64,000 bases of DNA, from assembly GCF_030409555.1 (NCBI RefSeq), contig NZ_JAUFPU010000004.1, forward strand, positions 499,680 through 563,679. Reading direction: 5' to 3'. Below the pieces are notes generated by a model, which saw nothing but the letters and a program-made list of their open reading frames with translations, made no database searches and was not told where the DNA came from. How positions within the stretch are numbered: the first letter of the stretch is position 1; each line of letters opens with the position of its first letter. This DNA comes from Chitinimonas viridis. Its GTDB lineage: Bacteria; Pseudomonadota; Gammaproteobacteria; Burkholderiales; Chitinimonadaceae. A program made the position numbers and the translations under genes. Below, piece after piece: positions 52,244 through 61,448 of the stretch.

Positions 52244-53164
52244 TTATTTTCCCGGCTTGGATGGCTTGAGCTTGCCTGTCAGACGGTCCAGCACATCAGG
52301 TACCAATCGCTCGGCAAACCCGAACAGAAAGCTCCATACCGCCAGCTTGGCCAGTTCATGGCCACCTGTAGGCAAAGGGATGCTGGGCCAGTCGGCCGAC
52401 TTGAACTGGGGGATCAGGCTGGCATTGAGTGCCGGGCTGAACAACTGGGTAAACAGGCCGCTGGCAAGCAGGCTGTAGCCCACCAGGGCAAACAAGCCCG
52501 CCAGCAGCATGCCTTGCACCACACTGTCCTGCCCTACGTCCAGCGCACAGAGATTACCCAGGGCGGTGCCCTGGCTGGCATCGCCGCCTTGCGAGGGGCC
52601 TGGCGATTGCGCGCGCCGTGCAATGCTGGCATAGCCGCCGCCGATACCCAGCCAGGCCACCATGCTCAGCAGTGCCAGCCCCTGCCAGCCGAACAGCATG
52701 CCACTCCAGCTCACTAGCACCGCGATTGCGGTCACCGCCCACAGGGTAGCGGCCAGCCTGCGGCGCAGCCGCCAAGCCTCCTGCTCGCGCAGCAGGTTCT
52801 TGCGGAAAGCCCATTGCCGTTCCGATTGGAGATTGAGCGCCCATGCCCGCAAGCGCGGCTCGTAGTCCGCGCGTGTCGGATCGGGCAAAGCTGCGGCAGT
52901 CTGGTGAAACAGCTGGCCCAGAATGCCGGCGCGTTGTTCCAACTGGTAGAGCGGCATCAGTTGCACCACCCACAACTCCAGCGTAAACAGTTGCTGCCAG
53001 TCCAGCGTATCGCTGTTATTAGCCAGGGCTGCGGCTTCGCCATAACGGGGTAGCTGAGCAGCCTCGACCGGCAAGGCCCGAAAATCTGCCACGACTTGAT
53101 CGACGTAGGGGCCACCCACGGCTCTTACCTGTGCCAGGGGACGATAGGTGCGGCTACCCGCCAT
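52244..53164 (-). CDS. membrane protein of unknown function
   Basis: Not recognised. Protein of 306 aa with a long soluble, partly helical N-terminal half (including QSERQWAFRKNLLREQEAWRLRRR before the first helix) and about four hydrophobic helices (near residues 140-180 and 215-240, plus one near the C-terminus). The basic C-terminal end is KLKPSKPGK. The start at 53164 has GAGGAGG eight bases upstream. It is divergent from the C15-like gene. Confidence 0.7.
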   Translation of the reverse strand: MAGSRTYRPLAQVRAVGGPYVDQVVADFRALPVEAAQLPRYGEAAALANNSDTLDWQQLFTLELWVVQLMPLYQLEQRAGILGQLFHQTAAALPDPTRADYEPRLRAWALNLQSERQWAFRKNLLREQEAWRLRRRLAATLWAVTAIAVLVSWSGMLFGWQGLALLSMVAWLGIGGGYASIARRAQSPGPSQGGDASQGTALGNLCALDVGQDSVVQGMLLAGLFALVGYSLLASGLFTQLFSPALNASLIPQFKSADWPSIPLPTGGHELAKLAVWSFLFGFAERLVPDVLDRLTGKLKPSKPGK

Positions 53165-53314
53165 GGTTTGCTCCTCCTCGGTTAGGGCCTCATCCTCACC
53201 CAAGGTGGGGATGTGCCGTTTTTTGTCTGTACAGCATCAACAGCCATTGGCCGAATTGCAAGCAGCAGCCTTAATCGGCGAAAATTTTGCTTCATCCCCC
53301 CAACGGATTCCCCC

Positions 53315-54514
53315 ATGCGCCCTGCCTTGTTGCTGCTTGCCTGCCTGACCTTTGCACAGGCCCAGACCGTAGAGGAAGCCCGGCTACAGCAGGTTGCTAC
53401 CCGCCTGCCTGCGCTCAATACCGCCTTTGCTGGCCTGACCCGGGACTTTGCTCATGACTGGGCCAACAGCCGCGATGCACTCGAAGCCACCCGTGTTGCC
53501 CGCGAATATGGCCGCAAGCTCTGGCTTGGCGCCAAGGCCAGGCTGCATGAACAAGGCGATTTTGATGACAGGCCGCTTTATTGGGCCAGGCTGGCGCTGA
53601 CCAGCATCATCCGGGACAACAAACCCGCCTTCCCCCTGTTTGAAGCGGACCGGACGACCGCCATCGCCGCGCTGGAGCAATCCAGCCGTGGCATGGATGA
53701 AATCCGCTACGACCCAGACCGCAAGATCAAGCGCATCCTGCTGACGGGTTTTGATCCCTTTGCACTGGAACGCAATCTGGACCAGAGCAATCCCTCCGGC
53801 GTGACCGCCTTGCTGCTGGATGGCGAGGAAATCGTCGTCAACGGTGAGCGCGCACGGGTGGAAGTCGCCGTCTTTCCGGTGCGCTATGCCGATTTCGATG
53901 CCGGCATGGTGGAAGACTTCCTCACCCCCTGGATGGCCGGTCCACGCGCCCTAGCCACCTGGCAAGCGGCGGCGGGCAAGCTGCCAGCATGGGTAGAGCC
54001 CCAGGTGGACATGGTGGTCACCGTCAGCATGGGGCGCGAACAGTTCGATCTGGAGCGTTACCCCGGCCTGCGCCGCTCGGCCAAGGCTACCGATAACCTG
54101 GCGGCCCTCAGTGGCGGCAGCCGTACGGCACCTGTCATACCCTTGCTGCACGGCCTGCCGCTGGTAGGGCCGGAGTTCGTCGAGTTCTCCCTGCCGGTGG
54201 CCGCCATGCAGACCGCCAACGGCCCCTACAAGGTGCAGGACAATCGCTGGGTGCGGGTGATGCCAGATACCCGCATGGCCGCCGGCGGCCTTGCCGCCCT
54301 CCATGGCAAGACGGCAGTTGAAGGGGGCGGCGGCGGCTACCTGAGCAATGAGATCTCCTATCGCTCGGTACGGCTACGCAACCAACTGGGGCTGACGCAA
54401 TTGCCGGTTGGTCATATCCATACACCCTCCATCCAGGCTTTCGAGCCCGCCAAGACCGCCGACATCACCAAGCAGGTGCTGGAGATGCTGAAAGCCGCCA
54501 TCAAAACACTGTAG
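53315..54514 (+). CDS. secreted pyroglutamyl-peptidase-like protein (C15 fold, catalytic Cys replaced by Ser)
   Basis: Exported protein of 399 aa (signal MRPALLLLACLTFAQAQ). After an N-terminal extension of about 140 residues comes a C15-type domain: ILLTGFDPFALERNLDQSNPSG, the Glu region VTVSMGREQFDLERYPG, and a late GGGGGYLSNEISYRS followed by GHIHTPSI. In peptidase C15 the YL-C-N position is the nucleophilic Cys; here it is Ser344, with His369 about 25 residues later as in active enzymes. It is thus either a divergent serine-dependent hydrolase or inactive. Normal C15 enzymes are about 215 aa and cytosolic, so export and the extension are also unusual. Confidence 0.75.
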   Translation: MRPALLLLACLTFAQAQTVEEARLQQVATRLPALNTAFAGLTRDFAHDWANSRDALEATRVAREYGRKLWLGAKARLHEQGDFDDRPLYWARLALTSIIRDNKPAFPLFEADRTTAIAALEQSSRGMDEIRYDPDRKIKRILLTGFDPFALERNLDQSNPSGVTALLLDGEEIVVNGERARVEVAVFPVRYADFDAGMVEDFLTPWMAGPRALATWQAAAGKLPAWVEPQVDMVVTVSMGREQFDLERYPGLRRSAKATDNLAALSGGSRTAPVIPLLHGLPLVGPEFVEFSLPVAAMQTANGPYKVQDNRWVRVMPDTRMAAGGLAALHGKTAVEGGGGGYLSNEISYRSVRLRNQLGLTQLPVGHIHTPSIQAFEPAKTADITKQVLEMLKAAIKTL

Positions 54515-54527
54515 CGGCCGGAGACGC

Positions 54528-55040
54528 TCAGGCCGGCAGCAACTTGAACGCCACGCCGGGGCAGTGCAGCGGCTGCGCATGCAGGTTACCGCCCGGTGCC
54601 GGGACAGCGCCCAGCACCACATCGTGCAGTTGGCCGGTGTAGCGCACCGTGTAGGGCCCAGGCTTGCCCAGGTCGTAGACCAACCCCAGATCCACCTCGA
54701 CCTTCAGGGTCTGGCCGGCGATGAGCTTGCGATAGTCCACCGGCTGTGGCGTACCCCGCTTAAACATGGGCCCTTGGTATGCAAGCTCGCCAGCGGGCCC
54801 GCGCACGGTCAGGAAGCGGCCTTTCAGGCCTTCCAGCGGGGTGTTCCAGGCCAGCACCCAGACATCCTGCGGGCTGCGGTTATGCAGGCTGAAGCCCAGC
54901 ATCACCGGCTGCCCCAGCTTGGCGTTGGGTGGCGCCAGCAGTTTGCACTCGAGCATGGGTACGGACGCCGCCTGCGCCAGAGGAATCAGAAGGAAAAAAC
55001 CGGCCGCGCAAAGCGGCCGGATCAACAGGGGTATCTTCAT
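54528..55040 (-). CDS. secreted protein homologous to the N-terminal domain of the adjacent M35 protease
   Basis: Exported protein of 170 aa (signal peptide about 1-25, ending LIPLAQAASV). Its mature part aligns along about 90 residues with the N-terminal, pre-catalytic domain of the M35 protease encoded just upstream: a shared Asn-x-Ser, a Gly-Leu, then Tyr-x-Gly-Pro, Lys-Arg, Pro-x-x-x-Asp, Gly-Gln-Thr, Val-Tyr-Asp and a final Gly-x-Tyr-x-x-Arg. It has no catalytic domain. It lies 72 bp downstream of the protease gene on the same strand. A role as inhibitor or folding helper for the protease is inferred. Confidence 0.72.
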   Translation of the reverse strand: MKIPLLIRPLCAAGFFLLIPLAQAASVPMLECKLLAPPNAKLGQPVMLGFSLHNRSPQDVWVLAWNTPLEGLKGRFLTVRGPAGELAYQGPMFKRGTPQPVDYRKLIAGQTLKVEVDLGLVYDLGKPGPYTVRYTGQLHDVVLGAVPAPGGNLHAQPLHCPGVAFKLLPA

Positions 55041-55112
55041 GTCGGCTCGATGCCAGACAGGAGAAGAGGGAGCAGCTGGCCAGGGGAGCAAGCCACCTGC
55101 CCCATCGTCACC

Positions 55113-56228
55113 TTATGGCAGGTAAGGCGTGTTTTCGGTGAAGTACTCGTGGCTGTCGGCGTTATCCAGTGCCTTGGTCGGGCTCTTCTTGGCCAGGCTC
55201 TTGGCGGCCGTCTGGCCATAGGCATGGTCATCGGTGCCGGCTACGACATTGAAGTGCGACAGCTCATGCACAATGGTGCCGCCACGCGAGTCGGTACCGG
55301 TGTTGGCAGCCGCCCAATAGGCACCGCACAGGTAGATCTTGTACGGCTGGGTTGGATAGACGTAGGCGAAGGTGCCGCTCTCGGTACAGGAGCAGTCAAA
55401 CACCAGGGGCTTGGTATCCAGCGCATCCTTGATCTTCACGAAGTGCGACTTGGCCGTGTTCCAGTTGGTGCTGGAATACTTGCCGAACCAGGTGACATAG
55501 CGGGAGGTGCCCGACGGTGTCCCGTTCAGGTAGCTGACCGAGGCATTGGCGTAGGAGATGGCTGCCGACACACCGCTATTGATCTGCGACTGACGAGTAG
55601 CCGAACAGTTGCTGGCATAGGACACGCTGGACGCAGTGATGCGATCAAGCAGGGCCGACAGCTTGCGGCCTTCCTCGGCCTGCCTCAGCAAGGGGCTGCT
55701 GCGGCCCTCTACCCACAGTGCCACATCATTCGAGCGCAGCATCTCCGACTCGACTGCTGCCTCGATACCTGCAGCCGCGGCGGTCTCGTTGATGCCCTTC
55801 AGCGGACGCTTGAGCATACGCTCGCTATCGGCAGCAAAGCGGATGCTGTAGCTGCCGCTTTGCGACATATCGTAGACGGAGGAAAGCTTGACGCGGCTGC
55901 TGATGGTCTGGCCGGGGCGAACCGTGATCAGGTCGGCTGCAGTGGGGGCACGGCGCTTGACCAGCGGGCCGAGATACTCGACCGGCTTGCCATCACGGCT
56001 GACTTCGAACATCGGGTCCTGTAGGCCGTTGCCTGCCACATACCACTTGTACAGGTAAACGGGCTGACGGCTCTCATTGGTGTAGCGTACATCGACTTCC
56101 ACATCCTGCGTGGCCATGGCGGACACGCGGGTGGAGGCGACGCTGACGCGCAGATCCTGCGCCTGAACCAGTACCGGCGCTGCGAGTGCAGACATGACGG
56201 CCATTGAAACAATCCAGCGGTGTTGCAT
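55113..56228 (-). CDS. secreted M35-family metallo-endopeptidase (deuterolysin/aspzincin type)
   Basis: Zinc protease of 371 aa. Signal peptide about residues 1-23. A propeptide-like beta domain (about 24-135) is followed by the catalytic domain with the aspzincin motif: TIVHELSHFNVV (HExxH) and GTDDHAYG (GTxDxxYG), where the Asp is the third zinc ligand. FDCSCTESGTFAYVYP is also typical. AGGAG lies before the ATG at 56228. It is the first gene of a two-gene unit with its N-domain homologue. It is probably secreted and acts outside the cell; peptidyl-Lys specificity is possible but not shown. Confidence 0.9.
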   Translation of the reverse strand: MQHRWIVSMAVMSALAAPVLVQAQDLRVSVASTRVSAMATQDVEVDVRYTNESRQPVYLYKWYVAGNGLQDPMFEVSRDGKPVEYLGPLVKRRAPTAADLITVRPGQTISSRVKLSSVYDMSQSGSYSIRFAADSERMLKRPLKGINETAAAAGIEAAVESEMLRSNDVALWVEGRSSPLLRQAEEGRKLSALLDRITASSVSYASNCSATRQSQINSGVSAAISYANASVSYLNGTPSGTSRYVTWFGKYSSTNWNTAKSHFVKIKDALDTKPLVFDCSCTESGTFAYVYPTQPYKIYLCGAYWAAANTGTDSRGGTIVHELSHFNVVAGTDDHAYGQTAAKSLAKKSPTKALDNADSHEYFTENTPYLP

Positions 56229-56642
56229 AGTTGCTCCTAGTTCTCACCTTGTTATGTTGGCTGCTTGTGGCAGCCGCTCCTGCCCCTGTGCTGCTTTTTT
56301 ATTTCGGGGCTCCAATATGGTTAGACTAGGGAAAACCCACATACAACTTGTACGTTTGTCCAGTGGATCAAATGACACAGCCACCCGGCAAGCACGCCAT
56401 TGGTCAGGCCAGGTGCCGAGATGTGCAGCAGACCGCAACCCGCAGGCGGCCGTCCAGTCCAAGCTAGCGGAGTGGCAAGCGACAGAAAAATGCATCACGA
56501 CTGATTGACGTTTACGTCAATGTGAAGTTACAAAGCTAGCCAGCAATGCAGCACACCCTGCAAGGTGCTTCGCGCAAGCCCGGTTCCCGCGCATCCACCA
56601 TACCCAGGCAAGGCTGCAACCATCCAAAACAAGGAGCGAGAC
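56229..56642. other. 414-bp divergent intergenic region between the M35 protease and mmsA
   Basis: Holds the M35 promoter on one side (AT-rich TTTTTTATTTC near 56291-56301) and a perfect palindrome at 56504-56521 on the mmsA side. A possible mmsA promoter is TTGACG at 56505-56510 with TTACAA at 56528-56533, spacer 17. Confidence 0.45.
56504..56521. promoter_or_regulatory. ATTGACGT-TT-ACGTCAAT palindrome, LiuR-like operator upstream of mmsAB
   Basis: Perfect 8-bp arms with a 2-bp spacer overlapping a likely -35 box, 121 bp before mmsA. It resembles the motif of MerR-family LiuR regulators of branched-chain amino acid catabolism, which fits mmsAB. The regulator gene is not in the window. Confidence 0.6.
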
Positions 56643-58139
56643 ATGACCGAGAATGTAAAACTGCTGATCAACGGCGAATTCACCGAATCGAGCGCCAGCC
56701 AGTGGCAAGAGGTACGTAACCCAGCCACCCAGGAGGTCTTGGCCCGCGTGCCCATGTGCGGCAGTGATGAAGTCGCCCAGGCGGTAGCCGCCGCCAAGGC
56801 AGCCTTCCCGGCCTGGCGCGCCACGCCGATTGCCGAGCGGGCTCGTGTGTTCCTGCGCCTGCAGGCCTTGATACGCGAGCACATGGATACACTGGCCGCC
56901 ACCCTGACCCGTGAGCAAGGCAAGACCCTGGCCGATGCCAAGGGCGATGTATTCCGTGGCCTGGAAGTGGTGGAACACGCCTGCTCGGTCGGCAGCCTGC
57001 AGATGGGTGAATTCGCCGAGAACGTCGCCGGTGGCGTCGATACCTATGCCATCCGCCAGCCGCTGGGCGTCTGTGCCGGCATCACGCCATTCAACTTCCC
57101 CGCCATGATTCCGCTGTGGATGTTTCCCATGGCCTGCGTGACCGGCAATACCTTTGTGCTCAAGCCCAGCGAACAGGACCCCATGACCCCCATGCTGCTG
57201 GCGCAGCTAGCACAACAGGCCGGCTTGCCCAAAGGGGTGCTCAATGTGGTGCATGGCGGCGTCGATGCGGTCAACGCCCTGTGTGACCACCCTGATATCA
57301 AGGCCATCTCCTTTGTCGGCTCGGTAGGGGTTGGCACCCATGTCTACCGCCGGGGCAGCGAGCACGGCAAACGGGTACAGGCCATGCTGGGCGCCAAGAA
57401 TCATGCGGTTTTCCTGCCCGACGCCAACAAGGAGCAAACCCTCAATGCCCTGGTGGGCGCCGCCTTTGGTGCAGCAGGCCAACGCTGCATGGCCATCTCG
57501 GTGGCGGTGCTGGTGGGCAAGGCGCGCGACTGGATACCCGAGATCGTGGCCCGTGCGCAAACGCTCAAGGTCAGTGCCGGCCACGAAGCCGGCGCCGACC
57601 TCGGCCCCCTGATCAACCGGCAGGCCCTGGCACGGGTAGAGAAACTGATAGGCCAAGGCGTCGAGGAAGGCGCCAAACTGGAGCTGGATGGCCGCAACCC
57701 GACCGTAGCGGGCTACCCCGATGGCAACTTCGTCGGCCCCACCATCTTTTCGGGCGTCAAGGCCGGCATGCAGGTGTATGAGCAGGAGATTTTTGGCCCG
57801 GTGCTGTGCATCGTCGAAGTGGACACGCTCGACGAGGCCATTTCCTTCGTCAATGCCAACCCCTATGGCAATGGTACGGCCCTGTTTACCCAGAGCGGCG
57901 CTGCCGCACGCCGCTTCCAGCACGACATCGACGTCGGCCAGGTGGGTATCAACGTGCCTATCCCGGTGCCGGTTCCCTTCTTCAGCTTTACCGGCTCGCG
58001 CGGCTCCAAGCTCGGTGATCTCGGCCCCTATGGTAAGGAAGTGATCCGCTTCTACACCCAGACCAAGACCGTGACCGCCCGCTGGTTCGACGACGAAGCG
58101 ACCGCCGGCCCCGTCAACACCACCATCTCGCTGCGCTGA
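56643..58139 (+). CDS. mmsA: methylmalonate-semialdehyde dehydrogenase (CoA-acylating)
   Basis: Converts methylmalonate semialdehyde to propionyl-CoA in valine catabolism; 498 aa. [29 protein letters not shown], the catalytic Cys in [14 protein letters not shown] and [18 protein letters not shown] are typical of MmsA rather than general ALDH (no general-base Glu in the GAKNHA region). The start at 56643 has AAGGAG upstream. mmsB follows after 16 bp. Confidence 0.96.
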   Translation: MTENVKLLINGEFTESSASQWQEVRNPATQEVLARVPMCGSDEVAQAVAAAKAAFPAWRATPIAERARVFLRLQALIREHMDTLAATLTREQGKTLADAKGDVFRGLEVVEHACSVGSLQMGEFAENVAGGVDTYAIRQPLGVCAGITPFNFPAMIPLWMFPMACVTGNTFVLKPSEQDPMTPMLLAQLAQQAGLPKGVLNVVHGGVDAVNALCDHPDIKAISFVGSVGVGTHVYRRGSEHGKRVQAMLGAKNHAVFLPDANKEQTLNALVGAAFGAAGQRCMAISVAVLVGKARDWIPEIVARAQTLKVSAGHEAGADLGPLINRQALARVEKLIGQGVEEGAKLELDGRNPTVAGYPDGNFVGPTIFSGVKAGMQVYEQEIFGPVLCIVEVDTLDEAISFVNANPYGNGTALFTQSGAAARRFQHDIDVGQVGINVPIPVPVPFFSFTGSRGSKLGDLGPYGKEVIRFYTQTKTVTARWFDDEATAGPVNTTISLR

Positions 58140-58155
58140 TCGCCAAGGAAACCCG

Positions 58156-59052
58156 ATGACCAACGCTTGCCATATCGCCTTTATCGGCCTGGGCCACATG
58201 GGTGGCCCCATGGCTGCCAACCTGCTCAAGGCCGGCCACACGCTCACCGCGTTCGACCTGGTACCAGCTGCCGTCGAGGCCGCCGTGGCACTGGGGGCGA
58301 AGGCCGCCCCCAATGCCCTGCACGCCGTCACAGAGGCCGACGTCGTCATTACCATGCTGCCCGCCAGCCAGCATGTAGAGGCCCTTTACCTGGGTGAAGG
58401 CCGACTGATACACGCCGTCAAGCCGGGCGCCCTGGTGCTGGAGTGCTCCACCATCTCGCCCGAGGTAGCGCGTGCGGTCCATGCCGCAGCCAAGACCCGT
58501 GGCGTGGCCATGCTCGACGCCCCAGTGTCGGGTGGCACAGCCGGCGCCACTGCCGGCACCCTCACCTTCATCATCGGTGGCGAGGCCGCCAACCTGGAGC
58601 GCGCCCGCCCCTTGCTGGAAGCCATGGGCAAGAACCTGTTCCATGCCGGTAGTGCAGGTGCGGGCCAGGTGGCCAAGATCGCCAACAACATGCTGCTGGC
58701 CATCCACATGATAGGCACGGCCGAAGCGCTCAATCTCGGCGTGGCCAACGGCCTGGACCCCAAGGTACTGAGCGATATCATGCGCGTCAGCTCCGGCGGC
58801 AACTGGAGCCTGGAAAAATACAACCCCTGGCCAGGGGTGATGGAGAACACGCCCGCCAGCCGTGGCTACGAAGGCGGCTTTGGCGTGGACCTGATGCTCA
58901 AGGATCTGGGCCTCGCCATGGAGGCTGCCCTGGCCAGCAAGTCCAGCACGCCGCTGGGCAGCCTGTCGCGCCAGCTCTATGCCCTACATAGCAGCCTGGG
59001 CCATGGCGGGCAGGATTTCTCCAGCATCCAGCAATTGCTCAAGCGCAGCTGA
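58156..59052 (+). CDS. mmsB: 3-hydroxyisobutyrate dehydrogenase
   Basis: Oxidises 3-hydroxyisobutyrate to methylmalonate semialdehyde, the step before MmsA; 298 aa. The nucleotide-binding motif FIGLGHMGGPMAANLLKAGH opens the protein. DAPVSGGTAGATAGTL binds substrate, and the catalytic Lys is in GQVAKIANNMLL. Clear operon with mmsA (16 bp gap). Confidence 0.95.
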   Translation: MTNACHIAFIGLGHMGGPMAANLLKAGHTLTAFDLVPAAVEAAVALGAKAAPNALHAVTEADVVITMLPASQHVEALYLGEGRLIHAVKPGALVLECSTISPEVARAVHAAAKTRGVAMLDAPVSGGTAGATAGTLTFIIGGEAANLERARPLLEAMGKNLFHAGSAGAGQVAKIANNMLLAIHMIGTAEALNLGVANGLDPKVLSDIMRVSSGGNWSLEKYNPWPGVMENTPASRGYEGGFGVDLMLKDLGLAMEAALASKSSTPLGSLSRQLYALHSSLGHGGQDFSSIQQLLKRS

Positions 59053-59178
59053 GCACACGCACCGCCAGGCCAAGAGGAGGGTACCGTCATCAGGCGGCCC
59101 CCTCCGCTTGCCCCCGGGGCTACGTCCGGCAGTAGCGGTTCCCAAGGGCGATCAACTGCGAGCCAGCCAGAGACGCCA

Positions 59179-60570
59179 TCAAGCCTTGAAGGTCACCAGC
59201 GGCAACAACCTGGCCACCGGGGCCAGCAGGCCAGCCTCTTCCTGCGCAGTCAGAACCGGGCCTATGGGCTTATAGGCGTGCGGCGCTTCTTCAATCCGCC
59301 GCTCTTCCCGCAGCGTCACACAATGCCAGCTACCGTCCGCCTGAGCCTGACGCATGCGGCGCACCTCCTGCCGTCTCAGCTGACGTCCCGCACCATGGCT
59401 GCAAGACCACAGCCAGTCTGCATTGCCCAGGCCTCTTACCAGATAAGACGCATCGCCCATCGAGCCGGGTATCAGTGCCAGGTCGCCACTGCGTGCCGGC
59501 GTCGCCCCCTTACGGTGAATATTGAAGCCCTGCTCCTGCAGCACCACGTTATGGGGTACATCCACCACCAGGCGTGATGCCATTGTACCAGTCACCTCGG
59601 CCAGTTCCTTGCGGACCAGCTCGGCCAGCACCACCCGATTCAACCAGGCATAGCGGGCGGCCGTACCCATGGCTACCAGGTATTCCGCCGCCAGCGTGCC
59701 CGCCAGGCCATACAGGCCGCTCGCAGGGTGCTTCACCCCTTGCGGCCAGGCATCGCGTGCCTTATCCATCCAGCGCTGCCCCACATAGAAACCCAGGTCA
59801 CGCGAGCCGCTATGTATCATCAGCACCACCTCCCCTTGCTTGAGGCCAGCCCGGTAGGCGGCATGCCGATCCAGCACGGCATCCACCCGCTGGAACTCCA
59901 CAAAGTGGTTACCTGCGCCTGGCGTGCCCAGACAGGGGTCGCGCAGCAGCTCCCGACTACCCACCATGGCATCAGGCGCATAGCGACTATTGCCAGCAAA
60001 GTCCGCAAGGCCTATGCAGCCCGCCAATTCTGCGGCCAGCCTAGCAGTATCGACACCGGCCCATAAGCCCTCCCTGCCCAAGCTGTCTATCAACCCCAAG
60101 GGGCCAACATCAAACAGGTTACGGAAAGCCTGGCTGCGCAAAGGCACATCGCGGCCGTTGTCGAGCAGCACCCGGGTCAGCCTCGCCAGTAATACATCGC
60201 GATGCTGGGCAAAGCCCGCTTCATCCAGCCCGGTGGTAATCAATCGCATGCCACAGTTGATGTCCGTGCCTATGCTGGCCGGAATCACGAAATCCGGCCC
60301 TGTTGCCACCACAGAACCAACGGGCGCTATGGAGCCGGGGTGAAAATCCGGCGTGGCGCAGGCCTTGCAAACCGTATGGTGGCCATCTGCCGAGCGTACT
60401 GCAGCGAAATCCAGCAGTTGCCGAACGGCCTTTTCTTCCAGCGGAAAACTGGCGGGGAGTAAAACAGTGGCGGCGCTGTCGGCACGGGCGAGCTGGTAAA
60501 CACCCCGGTCGAACTGCACCATCACACCCTGGCGCGCCAGGGCTTTTTGTAAACGAAGTAAGGTAGACAT
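59179..60570 (-). CDS. rtcB: RtcB-family RNA ligase
   Basis: GTP-dependent tRNA/RNA ligase that joins 2',3'-cyclic phosphate or 3'-phosphate ends to 5'-OH; 463 aa, somewhat longer than E. coli RtcB (408). Metal and nucleotide sites are visible: GTDINCGMRL, GNHFVEFQ, IHSGSRDLG, HRKGATPA and the His nucleophile in SCSHGAGR. The start at 60570 (MSTLLRLQKAL) follows a GGAAAG; the longer frame is Cys-rich and unlikely. No rtcA or rtcR is adjacent, so stress control like that in E. coli is not evident here. Confidence 0.92.
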   Translation of the reverse strand: MSTLLRLQKALARQGVMVQFDRGVYQLARADSAATVLLPASFPLEEKAVRQLLDFAAVRSADGHHTVCKACATPDFHPGSIAPVGSVVATGPDFVIPASIGTDINCGMRLITTGLDEAGFAQHRDVLLARLTRVLLDNGRDVPLRSQAFRNLFDVGPLGLIDSLGREGLWAGVDTARLAAELAGCIGLADFAGNSRYAPDAMVGSRELLRDPCLGTPGAGNHFVEFQRVDAVLDRHAAYRAGLKQGEVVLMIHSGSRDLGFYVGQRWMDKARDAWPQGVKHPASGLYGLAGTLAAEYLVAMGTAARYAWLNRVVLAELVRKELAEVTGTMASRLVVDVPHNVVLQEQGFNIHRKGATPARSGDLALIPGSMGDASYLVRGLGNADWLWSCSHGAGRQLRRQEVRRMRQAQADGSWHCVTLREERRIEEAPHAYKPIGPVLTAQEEAGLLAPVARLLPLVTFKA

Positions 60571-60693
60571 TGCTGCTTTCCAGAGACATGGCAATGCCCC
60601 ACGGCCAATTGCGTGGGGGCATGTCCTTCTGCAGCAGCAAACTTGAAGGGATGCGCAGTCTAGCAATATCGCCGCTAGCCAGTAAAGCAGCCC

Positions 60694-60719
60694 AAAAAAA
60701 GAGCGCCCACCAGGGGCGC
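60694..60719 (-). terminator. Rho-independent terminator after the outer-membrane protein gene
   Basis: GCGCCC, five-base loop, GGGCGC (60703-60719) followed on the minus strand by CTCTTTTTTT, 74 bp after the stop codon of the barrel protein gene. Confidence 0.85.
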
Positions 60720-60792
60720 CGCAGTCAGGGAGATCAATCATGCGAGGAAGACACCGGAGCGGTTTGCGCTGCCGCTCCGGCTGCTGTAATGC

Positions 60793-61284
60793 CTAGAACT
60801 GGTACTGCACGCCAGCCGAGTAAGCATTGATACGCTGTTCACCGCCGGCCTTCAGGCGATCGTAGTCGGCGCGTACTGCCCAGTTCTTGTCCAGCTTGTA
60901 GCTGGCGCCCACCCCGTAGGTCAGGCCATCCTTGGCAGCGTTGCCCAGGGTATCGCCGGTGCGGGCATAACCGAGCTTGCCGTTGACTTCTATCTGCTCA
61001 TTCACCGGCAGGATGCCGACGGCGCGGACATTGGCAGTCTGATCAGCCATGCCGGTACGTTCGTTCAGGCCGGTGTAGCCGCCCTCGACCGCAAAGTTGT
61101 CGCTGAGCCGATAACCGACACCAGCACCAAGACCGTTGGCGACCTGTTTGTTAGCGTGGGTTTCACGGGCATGGGTGGCTTGGCCGAATACGTACACGCC
61201 ATTGGCGTCGGCCATGGCCGGCACAGCGCTCAGGCCGGCGATCAAGGCGCTCAGGGCGATGGTCTGTTTGGTCATGGTCTTCAT
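60793..61284 (-). CDS. small outer-membrane beta-barrel protein
   Basis: Exported protein of 163 aa (signal MTKQTIALSALIAGLSAVPAMA). The mature part alternates amphipathic strands (GLGAGVGYRLSDNFAVEGGYTGL, VGASYKLDKNWAVRADYDRL) and ends in a terminal Phe (AGVQYQF), the outer-membrane insertion signature. About eight strands fit an OmpA-like or OmpX-like barrel. No peptidoglycan-binding domain. It is divergent from the LysR gene, a possible regulator. Confidence 0.85.
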   Translation of the reverse strand: MKTMTKQTIALSALIAGLSAVPAMADANGVYVFGQATHARETHANKQVANGLGAGVGYRLSDNFAVEGGYTGLNERTGMADQTANVRAVGILPVNEQIEVNGKLGYARTGDTLGNAAKDGLTYGVGASYKLDKNWAVRADYDRLKAGGEQRINAYSAGVQYQF

Positions 61285-61448
61285 GGTCCTACTCCTTCAG
61301 AGTTTGCAAAGTAAGCCGGCTTCCGGCCGGCGGTGGCCTTGTCGTTCTTGCCACGGTTTGCATTCTGCCGTTTGACCACACGGCGATAAATAAGCGATAT
61401 TTCAATTCATAGTTTAATAAACCTGAACAATTCGAAGGAACTTTTGCC

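Noticed and set aside
54564-56024. 486-codon plus-strand frame opposite the M35 protease and its partner
   Set aside because: Shadow of two genes with signal peptides and clear motifs on the other strand.
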